From contig NZ_NOXX01000184.1 in assembly GCF_002251775.1 (NCBI RefSeq), positions 416 through 42,637 of the forward strand: a stretch of 42,222 nucleotides of DNA, given 5' to 3'. The notes under the pieces are model-generated. The model had not been told where the DNA came from and did not search any database. It worked only from the letters and a program-made list of their open reading frames with translations. Below, one piece after another: positions 18,707 to 26,085 of this stretch. The translations under genes and the position numbers were made by a program. The number at the start of each line of letters is the position of its first letter. Position 1 is the first letter of the stretch. This stretch comes from Flavobacterium aurantiibacter. GTDB lineage: Bacteria > Bacteroidota > Bacteroidia > Flavobacteriales > Flavobacteriaceae.

Positions 18707-19201
18707 ATGAAAAAGTCAAAAATATTCATAATAGGAGGCATTGTTGTATTCGTGTTGGTAGCTTTTACCATCTTGTTTGGTATTCTTCAAAAATTCAAAG
18801 AATTTAAAACACTATCGAATAAATATAATTTAACTTCCAACCAATTTATTTTAATTGATCGTGACAGCGCTACAAGTAAAATTAATGTTGATTCTACAAA
18901 GTTTTACAATATTCATTTTTTCAAAACAAGCAATTCTAGCTGCCTAAGTGAATTAGACTCTTTTGCTAAGTACAAAGCGAAATTTAAGAATCAGGAATTG
19001 ATATTTATATCTTTTGAAAGTCCTTCTGTAGTAAAAAAACACACTACTTATAAAAATTATCCTTTTCAACTATATAGTGTAGATTCTACCAAGTTACCTT
19101 TTACTCCTAAATCTGTAAGGTATTTTCCTTTCAAGATCTTCATTTCAAAGAGCAAGATTATTTCAGCATCGCCAGGTGCTATTGAATGGAGTCAACTATA
19201 A
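18707..19201 (+). CDS. Membrane-anchored thioredoxin-like protein with a single cysteine
   Basis: A 164-residue protein with an N-terminal transmembrane helix (about residues 6-27) and a periplasmic domain. The segment YNIHFFKTSNSSCLSELDSF (67-86) resembles the active-site strand and helix of TlpA-like thioredoxins. Only the second position of the CxxC motif is a cysteine (Cys79); the first is replaced. It is the sole Cys in the protein, so ordinary disulfide exchange is not possible. The following region, with ELIFISFES and the later YFPFKIFIS, fits the remaining thioredoxin-fold strands. The fold is an inference from pattern and no function is assigned. It starts 5 bp after the cysteine-rich frame and ends at a terminator. 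Base composition is more AT-rich than its neighbours, which suggests acquisition. Confidence 0.65.
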   Translation: MKKSKIFIIGGIVVFVLVAFTILFGILQKFKEFKTLSNKYNLTSNQFILIDRDSATSKINVDSTKFYNIHFFKTSNSSCLSELDSFAKYKAKFKNQELIFISFESPSVVKKHTTYKNYPFQLYSVDSTKLPFTPKSVRYFPFKIFISKSKIISASPGAIEWSQL

Positions 19202-19205
19202 AAAT

Positions 19206-19237
19206 AAAGCCCCGGATTACTGATTAGGGGCTTTTTT
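19206..19237 (+). terminator. Hairpin terminator of the insert, also usable by gldC
   Basis: AAAGCCCC (19206-19213) pairs with GGGGCTTT (19227-19234) around a 13-base loop and is followed by a run of T up to 19237. The reverse strand also gives a T-rich tail after the stem, and the gldC stop codon lies inside the loop. It can therefore serve both converging transcripts. Confidence 0.8.
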
Positions 19238-19558
19238 CAAATTCAATTTCTCTGCAAAATAATCCGTGAATTGCCTCATGGTGTCGGCCATTAATTCATC
19301 GGCTGTGGCGCGCAAATACGTATCGGTTAAGCCCACTAAAGTTTGGTGAATTAACTGTTTCATCTCATCCACAGGCATGTCTTTGGTCCACAAATCAATA
19401 CGTAGGGTCTCTTTCGCATTCGAATCCCAAACCGAAAGTAAATACGCTTTTGCTTCTTCGTTATTGATGCCGCCGTCGCTGGCTGTCCACGCTAATTTCT
19501 CAGGAACGTTGTTTTCATCCAGCTCAATTTCTAATACGATATCCGATTTCTTACTCAT
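19217..19558 (-). CDS. gldC: Gliding motility protein GldC
   Basis: A 113-residue soluble cytoplasmic protein of the GldC family, which in Flavobacterium johnsoniae supports surface gliding and colony spreading. It has no signal peptide or membrane segment. It begins MSKKSDIVLEIELDENNVPEKL and ends TDYFAEKLNLKKAPNQ by position. It overlaps gldB by 8 bp, the conserved gldBC arrangement. Its 3' third is duplicated at 17941-18064, so the present 3' end may have been brought in with the adjacent insert. The gene itself looks intact. Confidence 0.93.
   Translation of the reverse strand: MSKKSDIVLEIELDENNVPEKLAWTASDGGINNEEAKAYLLSVWDSNAKETLRIDLWTKDMPVDEMKQLIHQTLVGLTDTYLRATADELMADTMRQFTDYFAEKLNLKKAPNQ
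19236..19359. repeat. Imperfect direct repeat, inner copy (within gldC)
   Basis: Second copy of the 124-bp repeat described at 17941-18064, here part of the intact gldC coding sequence. Confidence 0.85.
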
Positions 19559-20540
19559 CTTGTTTGGGTTTGTATTTCGATTCTTTAAAAATAGTGTCGG
19601 CGTCCATTAGCAATAATTTTTGAACGGGCACTTTATTCTTTTCCGCGTAAGCGCGAACAATTTGCCAACCTACCCAAGTGCCAATTCTACCTGGCGTTTC
19701 ATTGTCGATTTCCAAATAAAACTTTGAAAAGGGCGCAGGATTTATGAAACGAGGTCCCAACTTTGGATCGGTATCGTACAACAGCTTTTCTTCAATAAAA
19801 AACTTCCAAATGTAGGCTTCGTTTTCTTGGCAAAACTTAAGTTGTAAATCGGTATATCCAATTTTGGTGCTGTCGGCCGTCTCGGGAAGCAATAAATCTT
19901 TCAGATACAATTCTTTTCCGGCATCGATCATTTTCGACAAAAACGTTTTGCTCTTGTCGATGGGTATTTTCGTGGCAGCAAACGCACTCACTAAATCGGG
20001 CAGTAGCTGCGATTTTTCAAAATTAGCACGTTGGTATTCTGGGAATTCGTAAAATCTGTGGTTTCTCCCCAAATACATCTCCAAAGATATGATAATAACT
20101 TTATCGGTGTACAACACTTTCGTGGAAGGATCCATCTCGTAAATCATCGTGATTACTTCCGGATTCTTGGATTTTTCTTCAGGGAAATAGTAATTTATTC
20201 GCGCTTTAACGTCTTTAATTTCCTGCAACTCTTCCTTAAAATCGGGAAACGTTTTCTGTACTTCGCCATACAATTCGCGCCACAGCGGATTAGTCATTTT
20301 TTCAATCCACTCTTTGTCGGGAACATCGGCTGGGAAAAAATCGGGAAATGTTTTCTTTAATTCCGGAAGTTTAGCGACAGGCGTTTCGAAAAACTGCTTA
20401 TCGAAACGCACGAGTTGTAGCGCAACGGGCTGTTCTTGAATAGCTTCTTCAACTTTTGCTTTCTCCGAACAGGAAAAAAACAGCAAAGAGCTGCAAACAA
20501 ATGCTAAAATTATAACAAACTTGTATTTCAATGCCTTCAT
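19551..20540 (-). CDS. gldB: Gliding motility lipoprotein GldB
   Basis: A 329-residue lipoprotein required for gliding in Flavobacterium johnsoniae. The N-terminus has a basic start, a hydrophobic segment and a lipobox-like LLFFSC with the lipidated cysteine at residue 24. The mature part is rich in Glu and Lys, with the family segments ARINYYFPEE and GPRFINPAPFSKFY. It is the first gene of a gldB-gldC unit, divergent from nadE, an order commonly seen in flavobacteria. Its promoter overlaps that of nadE. Confidence 0.93.
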   Translation of the reverse strand: MKALKYKFVIILAFVCSSLLFFSCSEKAKVEEAIQEQPVALQLVRFDKQFFETPVAKLPELKKTFPDFFPADVPDKEWIEKMTNPLWRELYGEVQKTFPDFKEELQEIKDVKARINYYFPEEKSKNPEVITMIYEMDPSTKVLYTDKVIIISLEMYLGRNHRFYEFPEYQRANFEKSQLLPDLVSAFAATKIPIDKSKTFLSKMIDAGKELYLKDLLLPETADSTKIGYTDLQLKFCQENEAYIWKFFIEEKLLYDTDPKLGPRFINPAPFSKFYLEIDNETPGRIGTWVGWQIVRAYAEKNKVPVQKLLLMDADTIFKESKYKPKQDE

Positions 20541-20543
20541 AAA

Positions 20544-20575
20544 TTGGATACAGTGATTTTCCTTGTGTACTTTTG
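20544..20575 (+). promoter_or_regulatory. nadE promoter
   Basis: TTG (20544-20546), a 21-bp spacer and TACTTTTG (20568-20575) match the Bacteroidota promoter pattern. The start would be near 20582, leaving a leader of about 50 bases. Confidence 0.65.
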
Positions 20576-20599
20576 CGAAGCACGGTACGTAAAAACGTG

Positions 20600-20607
20600 C
20601 AAAGATA
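20600..20607 (-). promoter_or_regulatory. -7 element of gldB
   Basis: TATCTTTG on the minus strand matches TAnnTTTG. The start would be near 20593, inside the nadE leader, so the gldB and nadE transcripts would overlap at their 5' ends. No clear -33 TTG is seen. Confidence 0.5.
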
Positions 20608-20631
20608 CTTGCTTCGAACTAAAGGAAACTG

Positions 20632-21444
20632 ATGATGTCAAAAATTTCTACGCCTCAAGCGGCAGCTGTTGCCGATTACATTTCGAAATGGCTGCTCGAC
20701 TATGCCAAGAACGCCAAAGTTAACGGATTTGTTGTGGGCGTATCTGGCGGAATCGATTCGGCGGTAACCTCAACACTTTGTGCACGAACTGGCTTGCCTG
20801 TTTATTGCTTGGAAATGCCTATTCATCAGCACGAATCGCAGGTAAATCGCGCCGCTGAACACATTGATGCCCTTATTCAGAAATATCCAAACGTATCCCG
20901 ACAATTGGTTGATTTAACTCCGGTTTTTGAAAGTTTTAAATCGGCCGTAACCCAAACCGATGATCAAGCTACAGTCGATCTCAGCCTTGCCAATACCCGC
21001 GCGCGTTTACGCATGACGAGCTTGTACTATTACGCCGGACTCACCCACAGTTTAGTGGCAGGTACCGGAAATAAAGTCGAAGATTTTGGAGTAGGATTTT
21101 ACACCAAATACGGCGACGGCGGCGTGGATGTGAGTCCGATTGCCGACTTGTACAAATCAGAAGTTTACGCCTTGGGCCGCGTGCTGGGCGTTCCGAATTC
21201 AATTTTAGAAGCTGCTCCGACCGACGGATTGTTTGGCGACAGCCGTACCGACGAAGATCAGCTTGGCGCCAGCTACGACGAGCTCGAATGGGCTATGGAA
21301 ACATCCGGATCAGCACACGATCCGAGCACATTTACTGAACGTCAAGCCACTGTTTTTGCCATTTACAAACGTTTAAACAACGCTAATCAACACAAAATGA
21401 ACCCGATTCCGGTTTGTGAAATACCTGCTCACTTTAAAAAATAA
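20632..21444 (+). CDS. nadE: NAD+ synthetase NadE, ammonia-dependent type
   Basis: Final step of NAD+ synthesis: amidation of nicotinate adenine dinucleotide with ATP. The PP-loop SGGIDS is at residues 38-43. NTRARLRMTSLYY and LVAGTGNKVEDFGVGFYTKYGDG, read around residues 120-160, are NadE signatures. At 270 residues it lacks the N-terminal glutaminase domain of the long form, so it should use free ammonia. Two adjacent ATG codons begin the frame, and either may be used. The response regulator follows after 42 bp, with no terminator seen between them. Confidence 0.95.
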   Translation: MMSKISTPQAAAVADYISKWLLDYAKNAKVNGFVVGVSGGIDSAVTSTLCARTGLPVYCLEMPIHQHESQVNRAAEHIDALIQKYPNVSRQLVDLTPVFESFKSAVTQTDDQATVDLSLANTRARLRMTSLYYYAGLTHSLVAGTGNKVEDFGVGFYTKYGDGGVDVSPIADLYKSEVYALGRVLGVPNSILEAAPTDGLFGDSRTDEDQLGASYDELEWAMETSGSAHDPSTFTERQATVFAIYKRLNNANQHKMNPIPVCEIPAHFKK

Positions 21445-21486
21445 TAAAAGCGAATGTTCTTAAAAACATAAAACGACACTTGAACC

Positions 21487-22131
21487 ATGAACGAAGCCAC
21501 GTCGATTTCAATTGCCATTGCCGATAATCATCCAGTAGTTCACCAAGGTTTAAACGCCTATTTTTCGCAACATCCCCAAATTCAAATCGTTGATAACATC
21601 AGCAATTTCCTCCAGGTAGAACCCCTTTTGTCGGTTAAAAATATCGATGTGCTGGTTTTCGACTTAGAACTCGATGCGTTAAAAAGTATCAACGAAATTA
21701 AGCTTTTAGTGAAGCAATTTCCCGAAACGCGTTTTATTGCTTTCACCAATTTATCCGAAGAAATTTATACGCCCAATGCCATTAAAGCAGGAGTAAGTGC
21801 GTTTTTAAATAAGTCGCGCAGTTTAGACGACCTTGCCGCGGCCATACTTTTAGCTCGTGGCGGTCAACACCGATTTAACGAAAAACTGCTTCAAAAACTG
21901 TCGCTCATAGCCAAGCAAAACAAATCGGAACGCATTTACCGCAAATTGTCTACCCGCGAAGTCGAAGTTTTGCGCTACCTCAGCCAAGGAAAAAAGAACA
22001 ATGAAATTTCGAAACTTCTCAGTTTGAACGAAAAAACCATCAGTACCTATAAATTGCGCTTGCTGAACAAACTAGACGTAACCAACTTGGTTGATTTGGT
22101 TGGCAAAGCAAAAAAACTGGAGATTTTTTAA
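21487..22131 (+). CDS. NarL/LuxR-type response regulator
   Basis: A 214-residue two-domain regulator. The receiver domain (1-120) has the phospho-acceptor Asp59 in VLVFDLEL, Thr87 and Lys109. The metal-binding acidic pair is D13-N14 (IADNHPVVHQGL) instead of the usual DD. The C-terminal LuxR helix-turn-helix (about 150-214) carries STREVEVLRYLSQGKKNNEI and NEKTISTYKLRLLNKLDV, as expected for NarL-type DNA binding. No sensor kinase gene is adjacent, so the input is unknown. It is probably transcribed with nadE. Confidence 0.9.
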   Translation: MNEATSISIAIADNHPVVHQGLNAYFSQHPQIQIVDNISNFLQVEPLLSVKNIDVLVFDLELDALKSINEIKLLVKQFPETRFIAFTNLSEEIYTPNAIKAGVSAFLNKSRSLDDLAAAILLARGGQHRFNEKLLQKLSLIAKQNKSERIYRKLSTREVEVLRYLSQGKKNNEISKLLSLNEKTISTYKLRLLNKLDVTNLVDLVGKAKKLEIF

Positions 22132-22420
22132 ACTCCCCTTTCAATATTTAAAACTTCATTAGCCTTTCTAACATCGAGCCAGAAAGAACTTTGTATGATG
22201 GTTTAGAAACGTACTCTAATCTATATTTTAATTAAAATAAGATAGGATCGCGATAGAAAGTCTGTCATTAAAAATTTTTCACGGCATTCATCTTTTACCG
22301 ATACAATAACGTCAAAAATTAGTCTTTAAAAAATATCTTTAAAACCATCTTAGAATTTGATTCTGATTTGCAAAAACATGCTAATACCTAGATAAAGGTT
22401 TATAAAATTACCGGTGCCTT
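22132..22420. other. AT-rich intergenic region between convergent genes
   Basis: 289 bp between the response regulator and dnaG, which converge here. No reading frame of interest, no strong GC hairpin with a T run and no repeat was seen. Confidence 0.6.
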
Positions 22421-24391
22421 TTAGTGAATTTGATTTAGTTGCTTTGAAATGAACATTTCCAACTCCTTGTATTGAATACAATTTGTAATCATTTCCTCGG
22501 TCGCCATATTGTTGCTCTCTTTTATCTGTATCAAGAAATCATTAATCACCTGCTTTACAAGCAATTTCCTCAATCTTAAAATCGTATCATCAACTTCTTT
22601 AGGCATTTTCTCCAATTTCGTAGGAACGAAAACATTTTTTTCAATCCAACGCATTGAGAGTTTGTATTTTTCATCTCCGAAGATCATGCTTGTAATAAAC
22701 TCACTCTGTTCCTTATCTAATTCTGATGTCAATGTACTTGGATCCAAATTTTCATTAGAAACTAATTTGCTTAAAACAACATCATAGATAGCGTTAAAAA
22801 AAGGTGAGCTAAACTGAATCTCATCTTGTTGCAAGCTCAAGAATATACGCTCGTACACTTTCGCCTGAGTGAAAATTTGCTTTTCAACTACCTCGCCGTT
22901 TTCCGTCGTTTCCAATATGTAATCTTCGAAAGTAGCTTCCTCTGTTCCGTACAGCAGCAACAATTCTATGATCTTCTTCTCCAAAATCTCAAGTTCACTA
23001 ACTTTATCCGATGTGCTAGTATTTTCGGCTTTTACTACTTCGAGCGGCTGATTTTGGTTTTGCTGCTTTTTAAAACTCTCCTTCAAGTCTTTTTGCAGCA
23101 TTTGTGCCAGTGTACTCACCAAAACCTGTTCGGAAATTTCCATGATCTGCGCACATTCCTGCACATAAATTTCCCGCTGAATTCGGTCGGGAATTTTAGA
23201 AATACTCTGAACAATATCGCGAATCAAATCAGCTTTCTTAATCGGATCGTTTTTCGCTTCTGCCATAAGCAACGACGCCTTAAACCGAATAAAATCTTTC
23301 GCATTTGCGGCAAAGTACGCTTCAATGTCTTCCTTCGAATTCTTTCTTGCAAAGCTATCCGGATCTTCTCCGTCGGGAAACGAACAAACGCGCACATTCA
23401 TTCCTTCCTCCAAAATTAAATCAATGCCGCGCAAAGCTGCTCGCAATCCGGCTGCGTCGCCGTCAAACAAAACGGTAATGTTTTTGGTGAGTCGGTTTAT
23501 CAATCTAATTTGTTCCGAAGTAAGTGCCGTTCCGCTGCTCGAAACCACATTTTCAATTCCCGCTTGGTGCATTTGTATCACGTCGGTATATCCTTCTACC
23601 AAATAGCACAAATCTTGTTTGGCAATAGCTTGCTTCGCATAAAAAATGCCGTATAAAACCTTGCTCTTATAGTAAATTTCGCTTTCTGGCGAATTCAAAT
23701 ATTTGGCCGCTTTTTTGTCGTTCGTCAGAATCCGACCTCCAAAACCGAGCGTCCGACCCGACATACTTAAAATCGGAAACATGACTCTTCCGCGAAAGCG
23801 ATCAATCAATTCGCCGTTATCTCGCGCGATACTCAGCCCGGTTCCCACCAGAAAATCCGGATTGTAACCTGCTTTCTTCGCAGCTTCACTAAAGGTCGAA
23901 TAACCGTCGGGGTGGTAGCCTAAAGCAAACTTTTTTATGGTATCGGTCGTAAAACCGCGCTCTTTAAAGTAGGTTAATCCAATGGCTTTACCTTGTTCGG
24001 TTTCGTGCAATTGCGTTTCAAAATACTTTTTAGCGTATTCCGAAACCAAATACAAACTCTCGCGCACATCGGCCGAGGCTTTTTCTTCCTCGGTTTCAAC
24101 CGTTTCCTCAATCTCAATGTTATAGCGTTTTGCCAAATACCGAATGGCTTCCGGATAGGTAAAATGCTCGTGTTCCATCAAAAATGCAACGACATTTCCG
24201 CCTTTTCCCGACGAGAAATCTTTCCAAATTTGCTTTACCGGCGAAACCATAAACGAAGGCGAGCGTTCGTTAGAAAACGGACTCAAACCCTTGAAATTAC
24301 TGCCCGCACGCTTTAATTGCACGTAGTCGCCAATTACTTCCTCGACGCGCGCGGTATCGTAAACTTTATCTATGGTTGCTTTCGAAATCAT
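22421..24391 (-). CDS. dnaG: DNA primase DnaG with a ligand-free zinc-finger region
   Basis: Synthesises RNA primers at the replication fork. The catalytic TOPRIM core is complete: VEGYTDVI (E266, D270), VLFDGDAAG (D310, D312) and GEDPDSF (D343, D345). The N-terminal CHC2 region is recognisable (GLSPFSNERSPSF at 35-47, then DFSSGKGGN at 58-66), but the four positions that bind zinc in E. coli DnaG (Cys, His, Cys, Cys) are here S37, S40, D58 and S61. The fold may be kept without metal. The C-terminal helicase-binding region (about 450-656) is diverged, as usual. A TATCTTTA element (24405-24398) directly before the ATG would give an almost leaderless mRNA. Confidence 0.96.
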   Translation of the reverse strand: MISKATIDKVYDTARVEEVIGDYVQLKRAGSNFKGLSPFSNERSPSFMVSPVKQIWKDFSSGKGGNVVAFLMEHEHFTYPEAIRYLAKRYNIEIEETVETEEEKASADVRESLYLVSEYAKKYFETQLHETEQGKAIGLTYFKERGFTTDTIKKFALGYHPDGYSTFSEAAKKAGYNPDFLVGTGLSIARDNGELIDRFRGRVMFPILSMSGRTLGFGGRILTNDKKAAKYLNSPESEIYYKSKVLYGIFYAKQAIAKQDLCYLVEGYTDVIQMHQAGIENVVSSSGTALTSEQIRLINRLTKNITVLFDGDAAGLRAALRGIDLILEEGMNVRVCSFPDGEDPDSFARKNSKEDIEAYFAANAKDFIRFKASLLMAEAKNDPIKKADLIRDIVQSISKIPDRIQREIYVQECAQIMEISEQVLVSTLAQMLQKDLKESFKKQQNQNQPLEVVKAENTSTSDKVSELEILEKKIIELLLLYGTEEATFEDYILETTENGEVVEKQIFTQAKVYERIFLSLQQDEIQFSSPFFNAIYDVVLSKLVSNENLDPSTLTSELDKEQSEFITSMIFGDEKYKLSMRWIEKNVFVPTKLEKMPKEVDDTILRLRKLLVKQVINDFLIQIKESNNMATEEMITNCIQYKELEMFISKQLNQIH

Positions 24392-24405
24392 GGGCGTTAA
24401 AGATA

Positions 24406-24944
24406 CAAAGTCGGCAGGTTTCGCGCGAGGTAAATTTTCCCGATGACTTATCTTAAAATGCCAAGGCTTTTAAAATAGCGTTTTGTATGCTTTGGGCGGC
24501 ATTTCGCGCTGTTCGTTGCAATAAAATCGCGCGGCCTGGGTTTCGGCAGCTTTTTGCGCAGCTTCCGTTGGTCGCTGTGCAAAAAACGCCGTCACGCGCA
24601 GCCGCTGCGCTTTCATTTCCACTGCCATCACGGCCGCGGGTATCGTTACCGAAAATACGTTGTTTAAAATACTTGGAAAGTTATTTTTTAAAATCTCGTT
24701 TTTTTAGTTTAAAAAAACTATTTTTCAGATAATTATACGTGGTAATATTGCAATATTACGTATGTTAAAAAACAGACGCTTTTTTAGAGCTTTATCAATT
24801 AGTACGACACATCATCCGCGCAGCGCCCACTTAAAATAAAATCATTAACGAACAAAAAAGCTGCCTTTTTGCTTACATCATCCACAAAATCAGTCAATTC
24901 AGACATTCACAAATATTTAAGTCGCTCATGTAATTCTAAACTTT
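24406..24944. other. Long intergenic region with a GC-rich block and an 18-bp palindrome
   Basis: The region between dnaG and ribF (divergent). A block at about 24490-24655 is much richer in G and C than its surroundings and contains a GCGCAG-CCG-CTGCGC hairpin around 24597-24611. On the minus strand it encodes a 52-residue Ala/Arg/Gln-rich frame (24628-24470) that I do not recognise. Two other frames through the block are also open, so coding is doubtful. A perfect palindrome follows at 24742-24759, and the rest is AT-rich without visible genes. Confidence 0.5.
24742..24759. repeat. Perfect 18-bp palindrome
   Basis: GTAATATTGCAATATTAC is identical to its reverse complement. It lies about 190 bp upstream of the ribF promoter. 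The size fits a site for a dimeric DNA-binding protein, but no regulator can be named. Confidence 0.6.
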
Positions 24945-24952
24945 TACTTTTG
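24945..24952 (+). promoter_or_regulatory. -7 element of ribF
   Basis: TACTTTTG matches TAnnTTTG exactly. The start would be near 24959, only about 10 bases before the GTG start codon. The -33 half is not clear. A leader this short leaves no room for an FMN riboswitch. Confidence 0.55.
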
Positions 24953-24968
24953 CGGTAATTTTAGAGCT

Positions 24969-25907
24969 GTGCAAACATTTTTTTCGATTGCTGAATTTCA
25001 GAGTACCCGACCGTTGTTGCTAACTGTGGGCACTTTCGACGGTGTACATCTCGGGCATCAGGCCATTTTATCGCAAATTGCTTCCGAGGCAGAAGCGCAG
25101 GGTTTGGCTTCGGCTGTTCTCACGTTTCATCCACATCCGCGCATGGTTCTAAAACCCAACGAACCCATGTATTTGCTGCAAACTATCGAAGAAAAACAAG
25201 CCGCTATTGCCGATTTGGGAATCGATTACCTCATTGTTCAGCCGTTTGACGCCGCTTTTTCTGAACTCGATGCCGAAACGTATGTGAAACAACTTCTTGT
25301 TGATAAACTGCAGGTTTCGAAAATGCTCGTGGGTTACGACCATCGTTTTGGTGCTAAACGTCAGGCCGATTATTCCGATTTACAGCGATTTGGCGCACAA
25401 TACGGCTTCGAGGTCGAGCAATTATCGCAACAAACCGTCGATGCGCTTACGATTAGTTCAACCGAAATTCGAACAGCGCTGCTTTCCGGACAGGTTGCAC
25501 TAGCCGAGAAATTATTGGGGCGCCCGTACGACTTTACCGGAACGGTAGTGCACGGAAAAAAACTGGGTCGTACCATTGGCTATCCAACAGCTAATATCGA
25601 AATAACCGACTTCCACAAATTAGTTCCCGGCTTAGGAATTTATGCTGTCATTTCTGAAATCGATGGCCAAATGGTGAAAGGAATGATGTCGATAGGTACC
25701 AACCCCACTGTGGGCGGTCAAACCCGAACCATCGAAATCTACTATTTCGATTTTGAGGGCGACTTATACGGCAAAACCATTACCACCTATTGCTTAGGAT
25801 ACCTCCGTGCCGAAGCGAAATTTGAATCTTTAGAACAACTTAAAAAAGCGCTCGAACAAGACGCCGACGATTCGTTCGCGGTTTTCAATGAAAAAGGCAT
25901 CCACTAA
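24969..25907 (+). CDS. ribF: Bifunctional riboflavin kinase / FAD synthetase RibF
   Basis: Converts riboflavin to FMN and FMN to FAD. The N-terminal adenylyltransferase domain has GTFDGVHLGH (21-30), FHPHPRMVL (53-61) and the SSTEIRTALLSG motif (163-174). The C-terminal riboflavin kinase domain has LGRTIGYPTANIE (199-211) and the later MSIGTNPTVGG and EIYYFDFEGDLYGK. 312 residues is normal. It starts with GTG at 24969, supported by the promoter position and by the absence of a nearby in-frame ATG. It stands alone, divergent from dnaG. Confidence 0.95.
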   Translation: MQTFFSIAEFQSTRPLLLTVGTFDGVHLGHQAILSQIASEAEAQGLASAVLTFHPHPRMVLKPNEPMYLLQTIEEKQAAIADLGIDYLIVQPFDAAFSELDAETYVKQLLVDKLQVSKMLVGYDHRFGAKRQADYSDLQRFGAQYGFEVEQLSQQTVDALTISSTEIRTALLSGQVALAEKLLGRPYDFTGTVVHGKKLGRTIGYPTANIEITDFHKLVPGLGIYAVISEIDGQMVKGMMSIGTNPTVGGQTRTIEIYYFDFEGDLYGKTITTYCLGYLRAEAKFESLEQLKKALEQDADDSFAVFNEKGIH

Positions 25908-26085
25908 AAAGGTGCAAATCGGAGCATTTACAACAACTTTAATTCTTCCGCAAAAGCGCCTAAAAACAAAATCTTCGTTTCTTTAAAATTAAAATTCTCT
26001 TAAAACAAAGAAAATCAATCTTTTGGAAGATTTATTTTAATTACCTTTAGATGGAAAATAACGTCTAATCTAAAAATCGTTGCAT

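Noticed and set aside
24487..24732. An 81-residue plus-strand open frame in the GC-rich block
   Set aside because: Arg/Phe-rich low-quality sequence with no promoter or start context, ending in a poly-Phe/Lys tail made by AT-rich DNA. The composition of the block is reported as a finding instead.
24945..24969. FMN riboswitch upstream of ribF
   Set aside because: The predicted leader is only about 10 bases, and no conserved FMN-aptamer segments were seen upstream.
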